Source: Entophlyctis helioformis
Lineage: Eukaryota > Chytridiomycota > Chytridiomycetes > Chytridiales > Chytriomycetaceae
Direction: 5' to 3'
Assembly: GCA_025526915.1 (NCBI GenBank)
Contig: JAHLKH010000070.1
Span: forward strand, 58,110 to 122,109
DNA length: 64,000 nt
The notes under the pieces were generated by a model. The model was not told the DNA's origin and searched no databases. It saw only the letters and a program-made list of their open reading frames with translations. Of this stretch, positions 36,301 to 47,232 are shown one piece after another. Positions within the stretch are counted from its first letter, which is position 1. Every line of letters begins with the position of its first letter. Position numbers and translations under genes: made by a program.

Positions 36301-39263
36301 ATCTGTGGCTCCAGGGCCAGGTGGCGGGCAGCCGGGAGGTGGTGGTAGTGGTGGAGGCGGAAGTGGGGGAGGCGGAAGTGGGGAGGCGGAAGTGGTAGTA
36401 ATGGGCCGGCCGATGGGCAGCGCGGGTCGCGACCAAGGTCTGGCATGCATGGACGGGACGGAGATGCCAGCGGACAAACGACAGGTGCCAACACGGCTTC
36501 CGTATCACCAGCAATATCGGCGGAGAGCAGTTTCCGGGTCGATCCGTTCTCGCAGTCGACTACACGGAGTCGGCGCGCGACCCTGACTGCCATGGACCAT
36601 TCCATGCGGCGGCCGTCAATGCTGTTGCCGGATATCCTGCTCGGATCGTCTGGTAGTCACGGCAACGCAGGAAGCAAAAGCAGCGGCAACGATGGCACAG
36701 ACTACGACGCGCCGTTCCCGCCCCCACAGGAGCGCGAGCAGCACTTGGGGTCAAGCTTCAGGTCCATCTTCTCTCGGCGGGTGTCCGAGTCTGCGGCACG
36801 GTCGCCCCACTCGCCCATGTCGCCCAACAACAGCTCGTCCAGCGGCATGTTCAACTCGTCCACAGGTGCATCGTTCCTCGCGCATGCCCAGGCTGCGCTA
36901 AACGCTGGATTGTCGCCGCGCCATCTGCATGCACTCCCAAGCCACTGGGAACGGTCCAACGAGCAGTTTAACAGCCCGCAGCAACTGGCCAACGGCAGGA
37001 GTACCGGGTCCATAACGCAGATGACGTCCGGCTTCAACTCTCGCGTGGCATCCCAAGCCAGCATGCTCAACGCCCAAGAGTCCAGCTCGTCAAACAGCCG
37101 ACGTCCATCTTCAGGAGCTATTAAGCTGGGCAAAACGGAATCAGGCACAGGGTCGCACGCGGATTCTCTGCCGGGATCCATAGGCGATTCCAACGCTGGA
37201 TCACGAAACGGGTCGCGGATCGGCGTCGCGTCGCGGCTCCGTCGCCGACCTTGACAGCAGTCGCAGCACCAACAGCAACGCGTCGCTCGCACACCAAGTC
37301 GCCGAGATCCTCAACAAGCCGGCGCGCAGCGGCCCACGCAACATTATGATCAAGATTGAGCAAAAGAAGGCTGCTGCCGCTGCCGCCGCCGCTGCTGCGT
37401 CCGCAGCCGCCTCGTCCAACTCAAGCACGCATGGCTTCCACGACTCAATCACGGAGCTCTCGTCGGTTCACAAACACCTCAATGAGTTTGCCGAAGAGGA
37501 CGAAGACTGCATGGGCGACGAGAATGACGATGTGCCGGTGTCGGTCGGTCCGCAGGGCCTGTCTGCAAAGCACCCCAAACGCAAATGGCGGTTGGTGTAC
37601 ATAGCGATACTGTCGGGCCAGATTGTCAAGCACGTGTTCAAGGATATCGTCAACGAGTGCATGAACCTGCAATACGCGCCGCAGGGTCAAAACAACGACA
37701 CGATGCTGTTTATGCTCAAGAACCATCATGCCAAGGCAGATGCCTCGCTGACGGCCAAGGTGGGATCATGCTACAGCATGCGTCGATGGATGGATGCAAT
37801 GCAGGCCGACGCTGATGCTGGTTTGTGCAGGTTGTTGAGCTGCTGCGTGGCGAGCGACTTGAGAAGGATATTGAGACGCTCGAGCGGCTGCTGACGATCA
37901 GAGTCAAAGCCATGCAACGCTTCTCGATGGACCAACGGCTCAAGGTTTGGCTGCTCGCATCCATCTGGTGTTTGTCTCTTGTCCATTCACAGACTCACTC
38001 GCTGCCATGGACATGCTCCAGTTTTGCAAGATCATGCAGTACGAGAGCTTCCCGGCCGTGAGTTTGGCCCCAAATCTTGGTGACAGAGATATGGCCATGC
38101 CGTACTAACACGACTGTGGGCCTGCAGAACTCTCTGATTGTCAAGGAAGGGCACGTGTCGAAAGCATTCTACTTTATGCTCAGCGGTCAGGTCGAGATCT
38201 TCAAGCTCAAAGACGGTCTCAAGTATCGAGTGAGTGGCCATGGCTGTGAAGCATTCGTGGTTTCTGAATGGATGGATGGACGTGCTGACGCAACGCAGCT
38301 CAATGCCCTGAATGCCGGAGAGAGTTTTGGTGACCGCACCATGAACTTGCTCAACGACAAGCGCACTGCCTCTGTCGCGACGACTGTCGAGTCCGAGTTT
38401 CTCAAGATTGACAAGTGTAAGTGGGGCGGGAGCAGCAGCGAGACTGGCGGCCAGCATGCTGACGCGGCTGTGATGATCCGATGGCACCACACCGCACAGC
38501 CGATTTCTTCGACATCACCAATGTGCGCGACGAGAAGAGCATCGCCAACCGCATTGCCGAAGTGTCGCGTATCCCGCTGTTTGCCAGCACACGGTTCGGG
38601 TTTGTCGAGAAGATGACGAGTTTCTGCCAGTTTGTCACGTACGAGCCCAACGAGACGATCGTCCTCGAAGGATCGTCAAACATCCGCGTGTACTGGGTGC
38701 TCAAGGGCGTGTGCAAATGCTTCAAGGTCGTGCCTTTCCACCGCAAGAGGCTGGGCACGACGTACGAGGCAGGCGACAAGACAATGCTGGTGCCATACGA
38801 TCCAGCCAGCCATGCCGGCGGGCAAGTCAAGGAAGAAGACATTGTCAAGCAGCTGCTCGCTATCCAGGAGCTCGAGTTTGGCAGCTACTTTCCAGACTTT
38901 CCGCCGCCGCCAGTGCCGAGTGGTGCGGACGCTGCCGGCGGCGTCGGATCGAGCCTGTACAATCCCACGTTTGACAAGGCGGCGTACATCAAGCTGCTCG
39001 AGACAGAAGACCCGACGAATCCGCGCACCAAGGCGGCGGCGTCTGTCGTTGCAACGACCAAGGTCGAAGTGCTGTGCATGAACCGAGCTGAGCTCGCCAA
39101 GATTGCGTCCGAGTCGATGCTGCAGGAGCTAATTGCGCAAGACCATGTGTTCAACGTGACGCTCGCGCAGCTGCAGGAGGCGTATCTGGGCAAACTCAAC
39201 TGGGACAACTACCGCAAGAAGGTCTCTGACGAGGTCACCAGTCGTCGCGGAGCCAAGAAGTGA
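33380..39263 (+). CDS. Array gene G: CNBD2-like protein, longest copy
   Basis: Starts at ATG 33380 (MQSLPLVTKKQ). About 1,350 residues of Gln/Pro/Ser/Gly-rich tail follow, with frame changes near 34195, 34560, 35750, 36015, 36382 and 37215; the one at 36382 lies in a GGAAGTGGGGGAGGC tandem repeat whose last unit lacks one G. Structured exons: to 37759 (KWRLVYIAILSGQIVKHVFK), 37831-37944, 38022-38057 (36 nt, FCKIMQYESFPA), 38128-38229 (NSLIVKEGHVSKAFYFMLSG), 38299-38416 (GESFGDRTMNLLNDKRTASV) and 38500-39263. The linker SDFFD is at the start of the last exon, so the intron after the micro-exon has been lost. The intron before 38128 contains TACTAAC. The cassette carries Asp for Glu and keeps Arg. 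Poly(A) signal AATAAA at about 39285. Confidence 0.78.
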
Positions 39264-39380
39264 TCGTTCAAGTGCGTCGCGCGAATAAAACAATGTATTA
39301 TGCACATCAGGATATCGGCTTCAATGGTTTGTTTGTTTGTTTGACAGATATGCGGAGCAGGATAGCAAGGAACAGCATCG

Positions 39381-40548
39381 CTAGATCGCTCGCTGGTATG
39401 GAGACGTCGGTTGAGACTCGGAATGGCTGTTGGGCCGGGGAGCATCTTGATTGAATCCATATTGATCGTCAAGCTGCTGCTGCTGCATCTGCTCAAGGCC
39501 CAGTTGCGGCGCATATCCGTAGCTTTGTTGTTGTTGTTGCTGCTGCTGCTGCTGACTCTGACGGAAAGCCGCATTATTGCGCTGCTCTAGTTGCCGATCC
39601 ACTGGCTGCCACTGGCCAACATGGGCATCATGATTGGTATTGCTGGAGTTGCTGGCGTAGGATGCGCGATCTGGATGAGAGGCGAACGTGCTGTCCAGGA
39701 TGGGAGTCGCCTCGATGGACATGGGCCGCACAGCACTGCTTTTGGTTGCACTCTTCTTGAGGAAGCCAGCGAGCATAGAGTCTTTCCGTTGAGGCGACAC
39801 GAGCGGCTGCGAGTCCTTTTCCATGTCTGGCCCGTCCTTGCCGATGCTGTCATCACGGTGAGCATCGGCAGACACATAGACCATGCCACGGTCGGGCTGG
39901 CTGAACAGATCTTGGATGTGCCTCTGGACAACGCGGCACGTCCAAGAGTGGAACAGGCAGTCGGTGAGGCAAGCGACCGTCCAGATGCACATGGCGATAA
40001 GTGACGCGGTGGCGCAGTCTGGCTGCGAGGGCGAGATGGATGGGTTGAGGGCGACCCAGGCGAAGCACGAGTTGACGACGCTTCCACGCTTGAAGATGAG
40101 CAGGTACGGGCCAACGAGCGAGCGGGCAAAGGCCAGCAGTAGCGGTAGGCTCAGGGCAGACGTGTACAGAGCCATGGCGGCAGGCACGCCGCTGGTGATG
40201 GCAGCGAAGCCGAGGATGGACACGATGGCGGCAATGCATGCACAGGCGAGCGACACAGACTTGAGCTGCACAGACCAGAACGAGTCGCCCCCTGCAGAGG
40301 CCGCCAGCGCACGGCCATGCAGGCAGGCAGGCAGGCAGTGAGCACGGCAGGTTGACAGCAAGACAGCAGCAAGACATGAGCAAGACGGCGGACGCACAGG
40401 AGTGGAGCGAGAACAGAATGGCCACGACCGACGCCGACGAGTACAGCGCCACGGTGCCGGCCAGCAGCAGCGCGCCCGCTCGGAGCGGAAGGCACAGGCA
40501 GCACAGGCGGCTGCCTGCAGATCTGCTGCTCGTGCGCATGGCCTGCAT
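39381..40548 (-). CDS. Predicted four-span membrane protein with Gln-rich C-terminal tail
   Basis: Candidate start ATG at 40548 (MQAMRTSSRSAGSRL). A first hydrophobic segment (AGALLLAGTVALYSSASVV) is followed by an intron starting at about 40400 and ending near 40293 (CTCTGCAG before GGCGACTCG). Three more hydrophobic stretches follow: SLACACIAAIVSILGFAA, ALYTSALSLPLLLAFARSL and ASLIAMCIWTVACLTDCLF. The cytosolic-looking tail of about 160 residues is polar, has Ser/Pro sites and a run of about 13 Gln, and ends with stop at 39381. I do not recognise the family; four spans with both ends inside would be compatible with a MARVEL-like scaffold but no diagnostic motif was seen. It is convergent with array gene G, 117 bp away, and in tandem with the BAR gene upstream. 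Confidence 0.6.
40320..40339 (+). repeat. GGCA/CAGG tetranucleotide repeat
   Basis: About five units of CAGG at an intron position of the four-span membrane protein gene. Confidence 0.7.
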
Positions 40549-40619
40549 CGGGCAAGCCGTGAGTGGATCTGGCAGACGTCGGCGGCTTGGAGAAGACGCG
40601 CCGAATGTGCGGCCGAGTG

Positions 40620-40673
40620 GCACAGCCCAGCACAGCACAGCCCAGCACAGCACAGCCACAGCCCGGCTGGCTC
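40620..40673 (+). repeat. CACAGCCCAG tandem repeat
   Basis: Imperfect repeats of CACAGCCCAG/CACAG upstream of the membrane-protein start, followed at about 40750-40785 by three GGACGGCAGAG-like units. This is the 250-bp gap between the BAR gene stop and the next start; no gene was seen in it. Confidence 0.7.
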
Positions 40674-40791
40674 GTGCACGCAGCAGTCACTCAATGGCAT
40701 TCATTCCTTGGCACAGTCCAGCCACTTCAAGCACCAGAGGGATGGGCGGATGCCAGAGGGACGGCAGAGGGACGGCAGAGGGACGCCAGCC

Positions 40792-42283
40792 CTATGCGTC
40801 TGCCACGTAGTTGGCGGGGAACTGGCCCGTCTGGCCGTGGCACCGCCCGATCCACCAGTCGTTGATGTCGTTGGTGCGCTCAATCACCTCGATCTTGTCG
40901 TCGCGCTTGAACGACAGGTCTCCCTCGGCCTGTGCCTGGAAGTCGTACAGCGCAATCACATACCGACTGCTGCTGGCGCCTGCGCCACTGGGTCCCGCCC
41001 CGCTGCCACTCGGGCCTGCCACGGCTGATCCGTATGGCGGCGGCGGAGTGTACGACGCACCCATCGGCGTTACAGCCACGCCTGCTGCCGGGTACAAACC
41101 AGCCGACGGGCCAGCTGCTGCGGATTGCGCAAACGGGTTGCTGTTCGGTGCAGCATACGAACTGGACGCGCCGTGCATGCCGCTCTTCTCTGGCGAAGAC
41201 GCTGCCGCGTATCCCTGCGATGCATTTGGACCGCCACCAGCAGGCATTCCAGGCTGCTGTCTCTCTGGCGATCCGCCGTCGATCGAGTTGCCCTGCGAGT
41301 GCAGGTATCCGCGCTTGGGAATGGCAAGCACAGACAGCATCTCTGTCAGAGCGCTGGACTGCGCATCGTATCCTGCCGACGCCGACGTGTGCAGGTCAAA
41401 GTTGCGAGACGCGACGGCGTGCACGCGCGAGTAGATGGCCTGGAACACCTTGTGCTGGTACGTAAAGAACGTCAGGAGACACGGGTCGATAAAGTTGATG
41501 CGCATGGTGAGCAGCGCAGGCAGGTCCTGCTTGAGCATGTTGTTGACAGCGTTGTACTCGCGGGTTGCGAGCGCAAGGTTGTTCTCGTACGTGCCCAGCC
41601 GCTTCTCGTCGCTGGTGGTGCGGTCCGTTCGCTCGCGCAGCTTCTGGACGCTCTCGCGATGGCGGTCGTAGTCGACGAGCTTGTGCGATCGCTTGACCAT
41701 GACCTTTTTGACCTGGTCGAGGATGATGATGAAGTCGGACGTGGGTGCCACCACCAGCCGCTCGATCATGTCCAGGTCGCCGACAGGGTGTCCCGCAGCT
41801 CGGCCATGTCCTCGGCAAACTCCTGCGCCACGGCGGCATGTTGCGGCGAAAACCCTTGATCGGTCTGGCGAGATACGGCAGCGTGGCGGGTTGTTTGCGG
41901 GAAGGGGGGCGGACGGAGGAGGAGGGGGGCAGCAGGAGGCGGGTCAGCGCTGGGCGGATAGACGCAGGGCACGCACGGGGAGGGCAGGCGGGCGACTGCG
42001 GGAGCAGGGCCAGACGCACCTTGCCGACCTCCTCGCCCATGACGGCAAACACATCGACAAAGGCCTGGGCCACCGTCGTCTGGTGTGCCAGCATCAGCGT
42101 GAGCGAGTCCTTGAAGCGGCGGGCATCGCCGGCCAGCGAGCGGGCCAGGGTGTCGAGCTGCTTGAACGACGCCTCGTAGTGGTCGTACTCCTCGTCCTTT
42201 GTATCTGCGGTCGTGTAGCCGGCCGTCTTGGCCAGCTGGTGCGGCAGCCGCGCGACCGCCTTGCTGAACCCCTTCCAGCTCAT
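40792..42283 (-). CDS. RVS167: Rvs167/amphiphysin-type BAR-SH3 protein
   Basis: Two exons, 42020-42283 and 40792-41822, 431 residues once a one-base gap near 41783 is allowed. The N-terminus MSWKGFSKAVARLPHQL matches the Rvs167/Hob1 amphipathic helix that starts the N-BAR domain. The BAR domain runs to about residue 230 (LDMIERLVVAP, KRSHKLVDYDRHRE, NNMLKQDLPALLTMR). A Gly/Pro/Ser linker follows, then a C-terminal SH3 with ALYDFQAQAEGDLSF, the conserved WWIGRCHGQTGQFPANYV. Such proteins bend membranes at endocytic actin patches and bind proline-rich partners through SH3. The frame change in ACCCTGTCGGCG would be restored by one extra G (LRDTLVGDLDM), making the second exon 344 codons. The start codon is 52 bp from the MadBub start on the other strand. 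Confidence 0.9.
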
Positions 42284-42335
42284 GTGGTCGAAAGGCGAGT
42301 CGGCAACAAGCGAACCTTTAACAAAAACGTTCAAA
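42284..42335. promoter_or_regulatory. 52-bp divergent promoter between the BAR-SH3 and MadBub genes
   Basis: Only 52 bp separate the two start codons (BAR ATG 42283 minus, MadBub ATG 42336 plus). The interval has a short A-rich stretch (AACAAAAACG) and no clear TATA. Core promoter elements and both 5' UTRs must fit here or overlap the neighbouring coding sequence. This relies on the MadBub start chosen below. Confidence 0.5.
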
Positions 42336-45300
42336 ATGGTAAGCGGCTGGCTGGCTGCCGACAGATGAGCTGCTGGGTGCTGCTGGGGGGCAGTGTGGTG
42401 CACGCACAGGCACAGCACGCAGAGTGGTGCATGAAGGCACTGCAGCTAACCAGACGTCTGAACCACTGCTGTCCGCACCAAACCTCCCGCAGTCGCAACG
42501 CTCGGCCAGCGCGAGCGGCACGTCCGCATCTGGACGATCTGGCGCGCATGCACCACCAGGCTACCCGCCAGGCAACGCCTGCGACCAGGCTGGCAGCTGT
42601 GGCCGCATCGTCGAGCTCGCAGACTTTGAGCACCACAAGGAGAACATCGAGCCCCGTCGTGGCGGCCGCAAGGCTGCTGCGTTGGCTGAGCGCTTTGCCG
42701 ACCCTCCAGCGTCAGCCGCATCGTCGTCGTCGTCGATCGGCCAGCCACCAGCAACAGCAAGCGACGCCAGCGACAGCAGCGAGGCCAGGCTGGAGGCCCA
42801 CCGCAAAAGCATGGAGGCCGCCCTCGAGTCGGTGTCTCCAGACGCCGACGACCCGCTCGAGCCCTTCTTCTCGTACATCAAGTGGGTCGAGCAGTACAGC
42901 TCGTCCGAACACCCGTCGTACATGCGCGTGCTCGAAGACTCTGTCCGCCGGTTCCGCAAAGACCCGCGCTACAAGAACGATCCTCGCCATCTGCAGCTGT
43001 GGATCCGCGTGGCTCGTCGCTCGCGCACGCCGCTGGATATTTTCAAGTACCTCAGTGTCAATGATATCGGGTCTCTGGCTGCTCTCTACTATGAAGAGTA
43101 TGCCGCGCTTCTCGAGTCGCATGGCCGGTATGTCAGACTGGCTGCCCGCATGGCTTGATCGGATCTGCCAGTGTGCGCCATATCGGTTGTCTACTGGCGG
43201 CCGGCTGACATGTGTCTGATCTGCATCAACAGATACGACGAGGTGGAAGAGGTCCTGACCCGCGGCATCCAGCGCAATGCGCATCCTGTCGATCGCTTGA
43301 ACCGCACGCTTGCCGCATTCCAGTCCCGCCGCGCTGCAAACGCCAGCACACGCCAGACTGCCCACCACGGATCAGCAGACAGTCCTGACGCTGACGATGG
43401 CACGGACGATCAAGGCGACGAGAACCAGCCACGCCGTGCTCTCATGCCAAGTGCCGGGTCGTCTCGCACAGCAGACACACGCCGGGTAGCTCAAGCCCTC
43501 CAGCCACAGCTTCCCGGCGGCATCCGCTCTGCTGGATCGTCTGCTTCTGTTCGCTCAAATGCAGGAAAGGTTCAAGTCTTTCGTGACGAAAATGGAGGCG
43601 ATCCATCGGCATCTGATCCGGTAGGTAGCCGGCTCTTGCCGTCATCGTCGTCATCAAACGCCTGGCCGGCCTACGACGGAGAGACGCAGAGACGCAAGGA
43701 GAATGTGCGCGAGGCCACAAAGTGGAGCGGTGCGACGCTGCCGCAGCAGCATGCCTCGACAGCAAGCCGCCAGAAGATCAAGGTCTTTGCAGACGAAGAG
43801 CAGGTTAGATTGTGACTTGAATGCACCAGATCTTGCCATCATCCCTGCTGACATGTTTGTGGATCGCTGGCCAAGCAGGACCCTGCCGACTCGCAGACCG
43901 CCAAGCAAGCCGACCGTGGCTCTGTCGTTGCCAACAAACTGCAAGAAGTGCACCGTCCGGCTGCCAAATCGGCCGGTTTCCTCAAGTCGCTCGATAGTGA
44001 GGTTGAGCCATACGGCAAACAGCCTGCCACTTCTTTGACTTCCCAGCAGCAACAGAAACAGCAACCAGCGTCTCGCAAGCCTGCCGCTGGATCGGTGTTT
44101 TCGTACTCGCGAGATCTGTTTCGCCAGCCAAACGCAGCAGAGATTTCGTTTGAAGAGTACCGCGCGTCCCTGCCGCTCTACCGATACGTGCCAGCCGCCC
44201 GCCGGGATTCTGGATCGGACGGTCAAGCCATGGACTTGGGCAACACATCCGATGTGGAAATGGCGCTGGACGAGTCTGAGGACGTCATTTCCACGGCTCA
44301 CCCTGCAGTTTCAATGCCTTTGAAGCGACCTCAGAATGCGTTTGCCATTCCCCTGCAGAGGAACCAACAGCAGCAGCAAGCCACGAGACAGCCGCAACAG
44401 ATGAGCATGACGAGCAAGGCCAAACAGATTGGATCGCCCACCATCAACACCAAGGCGGCCATGGCAGACATCTTTGAGATGTTCAGCGTGCCACTGGCTG
44501 CTGAAGAAGAGCCCGAGCAAGAGCGTGTGGCCGTCACTGCCTCGGTTCGTCGTCTTGGTAGCGCCTCTCAGAGCCCACAAGCGAGATGAGCGATCGACTT
44601 GGCGGTCGCAGCGGAGGAGGCAGCGGTCTCAGCAGGGCCATGGCATTTGACGACGAAGACGAGACCATCTCGAGCAAAGTGTACCGACCGCCTGCCACGC
44701 AGCAGCAAAAGCTTGGCGTGTTCCGCGATGACAGCGACGAGGACGGCGACGGAGTGGGCGGCAATTCGTCCGCGTCTGCCATTGCGGCTGCATTTGATGC
44801 AGCGGTGCCATCTGCTGCACCGACACGATTCGCAATGTTCCGTGACGAGGACGTTGAGAACCATGCCTCGACTGCACGCGAACCCTCAAACGCGCTCCTC
44901 TGGCACCTGCTGTTGACAAGAAAGCAGGCCGGCCAATAGGACTGGCATCGTCGGTGCGCGCAACGGCGAGCGACGAGAATGCTTCTGCTGCTCCACGGCC
45001 GTGGCAGTCGGTGCGATCGGATGAGCTCGACTTTGTTGGCAGGCTAGGTGCGCCAATGTCGCATATCCATTCAACGCCGTATCATGCTGGCCGAGCGGAC
45101 CTGGCTGGCATGGACGAACTCGACGACGACGCGGGCGGTGGCAGTGCGGTTGGCGCAGAGCCCCGCCGGTCACGCGTCATTCTCGGACGGCACCTTGACC
45201 CACTCACGCCGATCACGGAAGCCAGCACCGAGTTTGACCGCACGATTGGCGGGCTCAGCACGGTGCGACGCGATGCCTTGTCCAACACGATCCTTGAGGA

Positions 45301-47232
45301 GGCCGATGACGATACCATGGCGCATGTCCTCCGTCGCTCACTGGGCGGCCATGGATCATCAGACTCGCTTGGTTCGGATCTGCGTGCTGGCAGCAGTGGC
45401 CGCTCTGGACTTTCGGCGTCGACGGCGCTGCTGCCTGGCCTTGACCGCACGATAAGCTCGATTGCGGCACTCAACGACTCGAGCGCGCTGCTCATGGACT
45501 CGATCGACTCCAACACGTTTGTGGGCAGACGCCAGGGCGGCTCGGGCGGGCTCACGGCGACTGGATCAGCTGCTGCTGGCACCGGGTCGCCTGCGCTTCT
45601 TTCAGCTGATGTGATGCGGATTGGCAGGTCGCAGTCTGGTGTTGATGCGGACCGTCTCACGCACAGCATGGACCAGTTAAACGTCAGCGGTATCCGCGTT
45701 GACGCTCGCCAGAGATACGAGGCCGAGAGTGGAGCGACTGTCTCCATGGCATCGACGGCCGTTGATGGTGGCCGTCCATGCAAGACTGCGAGCCCAGTGC
45801 GCGTGCCGAATCCGTGCAATCCGTACGACCCTGCTGTCCAGCAAGCTGTTCTGGAAGCCTCGGATGCCTTGTCCCTCTCGTCTTCGCGATCACACTCTGG
45901 CCAGCAGGTTGGCCGACCTCGTCCGCCCGTCTACGACAACAGCCGCCAGGTGTTTGCTGTGCCGGTCGACAAGGGCCGCGGCAAGTATGCCGACATTGTG
46001 CTGGACCCACTGGGCGAGTTCAAGGTCCTCAACCGGCTGGGTGAAGGCGGGTTCGGGCAGGTGTTTCTCATCAAGCAGGATTCCCAGGATTTCAATGATC
46101 TGCTCGATGACGATGATGACGATCTGCGCGATCTGCTCGACGGCAACGACGACGATATGGACGGCAGTCTTGGCAATGGCCGGAAGGCAATGGCGTGGTC
46201 GAGCCGCATGCGGCACTCAAAGTCGAGACCAGCCCGTCGACATGGGAGCACCACGTTCTGTCGACGCTGTCCTCCAGATTGACGCGGGCTGAGCAGTGGT
46301 ATGTCGTCGGGTGCCGATCGCTGGTCCTGTACTCGAACGTCTCGTGTCTGGTGCTGGAGCAGTGCAAGTACGGGTCGCTGCTCGACATGCTCAATCTTGC
46401 GTCCACGCTCTCGTTTGGCGTCGAGGGCGGCGGCGTCAACGAGGCGCTGGCGGCGTTCTGGGCCATTGAGATGATCCGCATGGTCGGCGCGGTGCATCGG
46501 GCCGGCGTCGTGCACGGCGACATCAAGATTGACAACCTGATGCTGCGGTTCGATGCTGTGCGTGAGGATGTCGCGGATGGCGGAGACATGAGCGCCGAGG
46601 AACAGAGCATGATTGACGGTGCGCGGGAGACGTGGCAGGCGCAGTACCGTGCCGACGGGCGTGGCGGCTGGGGCAGCAAGGGACTTGTGCTCATTGACTG
46701 GGGACGCGCAGTGGACACGCGCGCGTTTGCCGACGACCAGATGTTTGTGACGCAGGTCGAGGCTGCTGTGCGACACGGTGGCGGTGCGCGGAACAAGCCG
46801 GGCCGCGTGCAAGGCCCTGACGAGTCGATCGAGTGTCTCGAAGTGCGCACAGGCAAGCCGTGGCGGTACCAGCCCGACTGGTACGGCGTTGCCGGCGTCA
46901 TCCATCTGCTCCTGTTCCGAGCGGAAATGGAAGTCGTGGCGCACAACGACGAGGACGGCTTTGGACGGCTTGCTCTGCGTCGGCCGTTCAAGCGACACTG
47001 GCAGATCGATCTGTGGACGCCCCTGTTTGACCTGCTGCTCAACAGCGGTCGGTCGGGTGCTGATCAGCCGGTTGACGGGTGCGTGGATGCCCTTGCACCT
47101 GTGCGGCAAGGGTTTGAGGCGTGGCTTGAGCGTGCAAGTGTGCGCGGCAGCACCATGCTGCGTGGACTGCTCACGTCTGTGCAGAGCTCGCTGATGGAGC
47201 ACTTGCGCCACAAGCGGTCGGGTGGTGTGTAG
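42336..47232 (+). CDS. BUB1: MadBub: fused BUB1/BUBR1/MAD3 spindle-checkpoint kinase
   Basis: Exons: 42336-42338 (ATG only, followed at once by GTAAGC), 42454-43127, 43233-43803 and 43879-47232, about 1,534 residues after allowing three one-base gaps (near 44580, 44890 and 46187). Motifs in order: KEN box at residues 63-65 (HHKENIEP); Mad3/Bub1 TPR domain (FFSYIKWVEQY, LQLWIRVARRS, ALYYEEYAALLE); ABBA-like VQVFRDE; second KEN box (RRKENVREATKW, 43696); ABBA-like IKVFADEE; GLEBS-like Bub3-binding element EISFEEYRASLPLY (about 44150); two more ABBA-like motifs, VFRDD and FAMFRDED; kinase domain from about 46020 with GEGGFGQVFL, ALKVE, VHGDIKIDN and LIDWGRAVD. Catalytic Lys, Asp and Asn are present; DFG is DWG and HRD is HGD, as often in Bub1. 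It delays anaphase by binding APC/C-Cdc20 and acts at kinetochores. Confidence 0.88.

Noticed and set aside
7298..39263. Frame breaks taken as proof that genes B, C, D, E and G are pseudogenes
   Set aside because: The same one-base breaks occur in MadBub, Mpe1, the Crh enzyme and the receptor. Most lie in short homopolymers, and splice sites and cores are well conserved, so consensus error is the simpler explanation.
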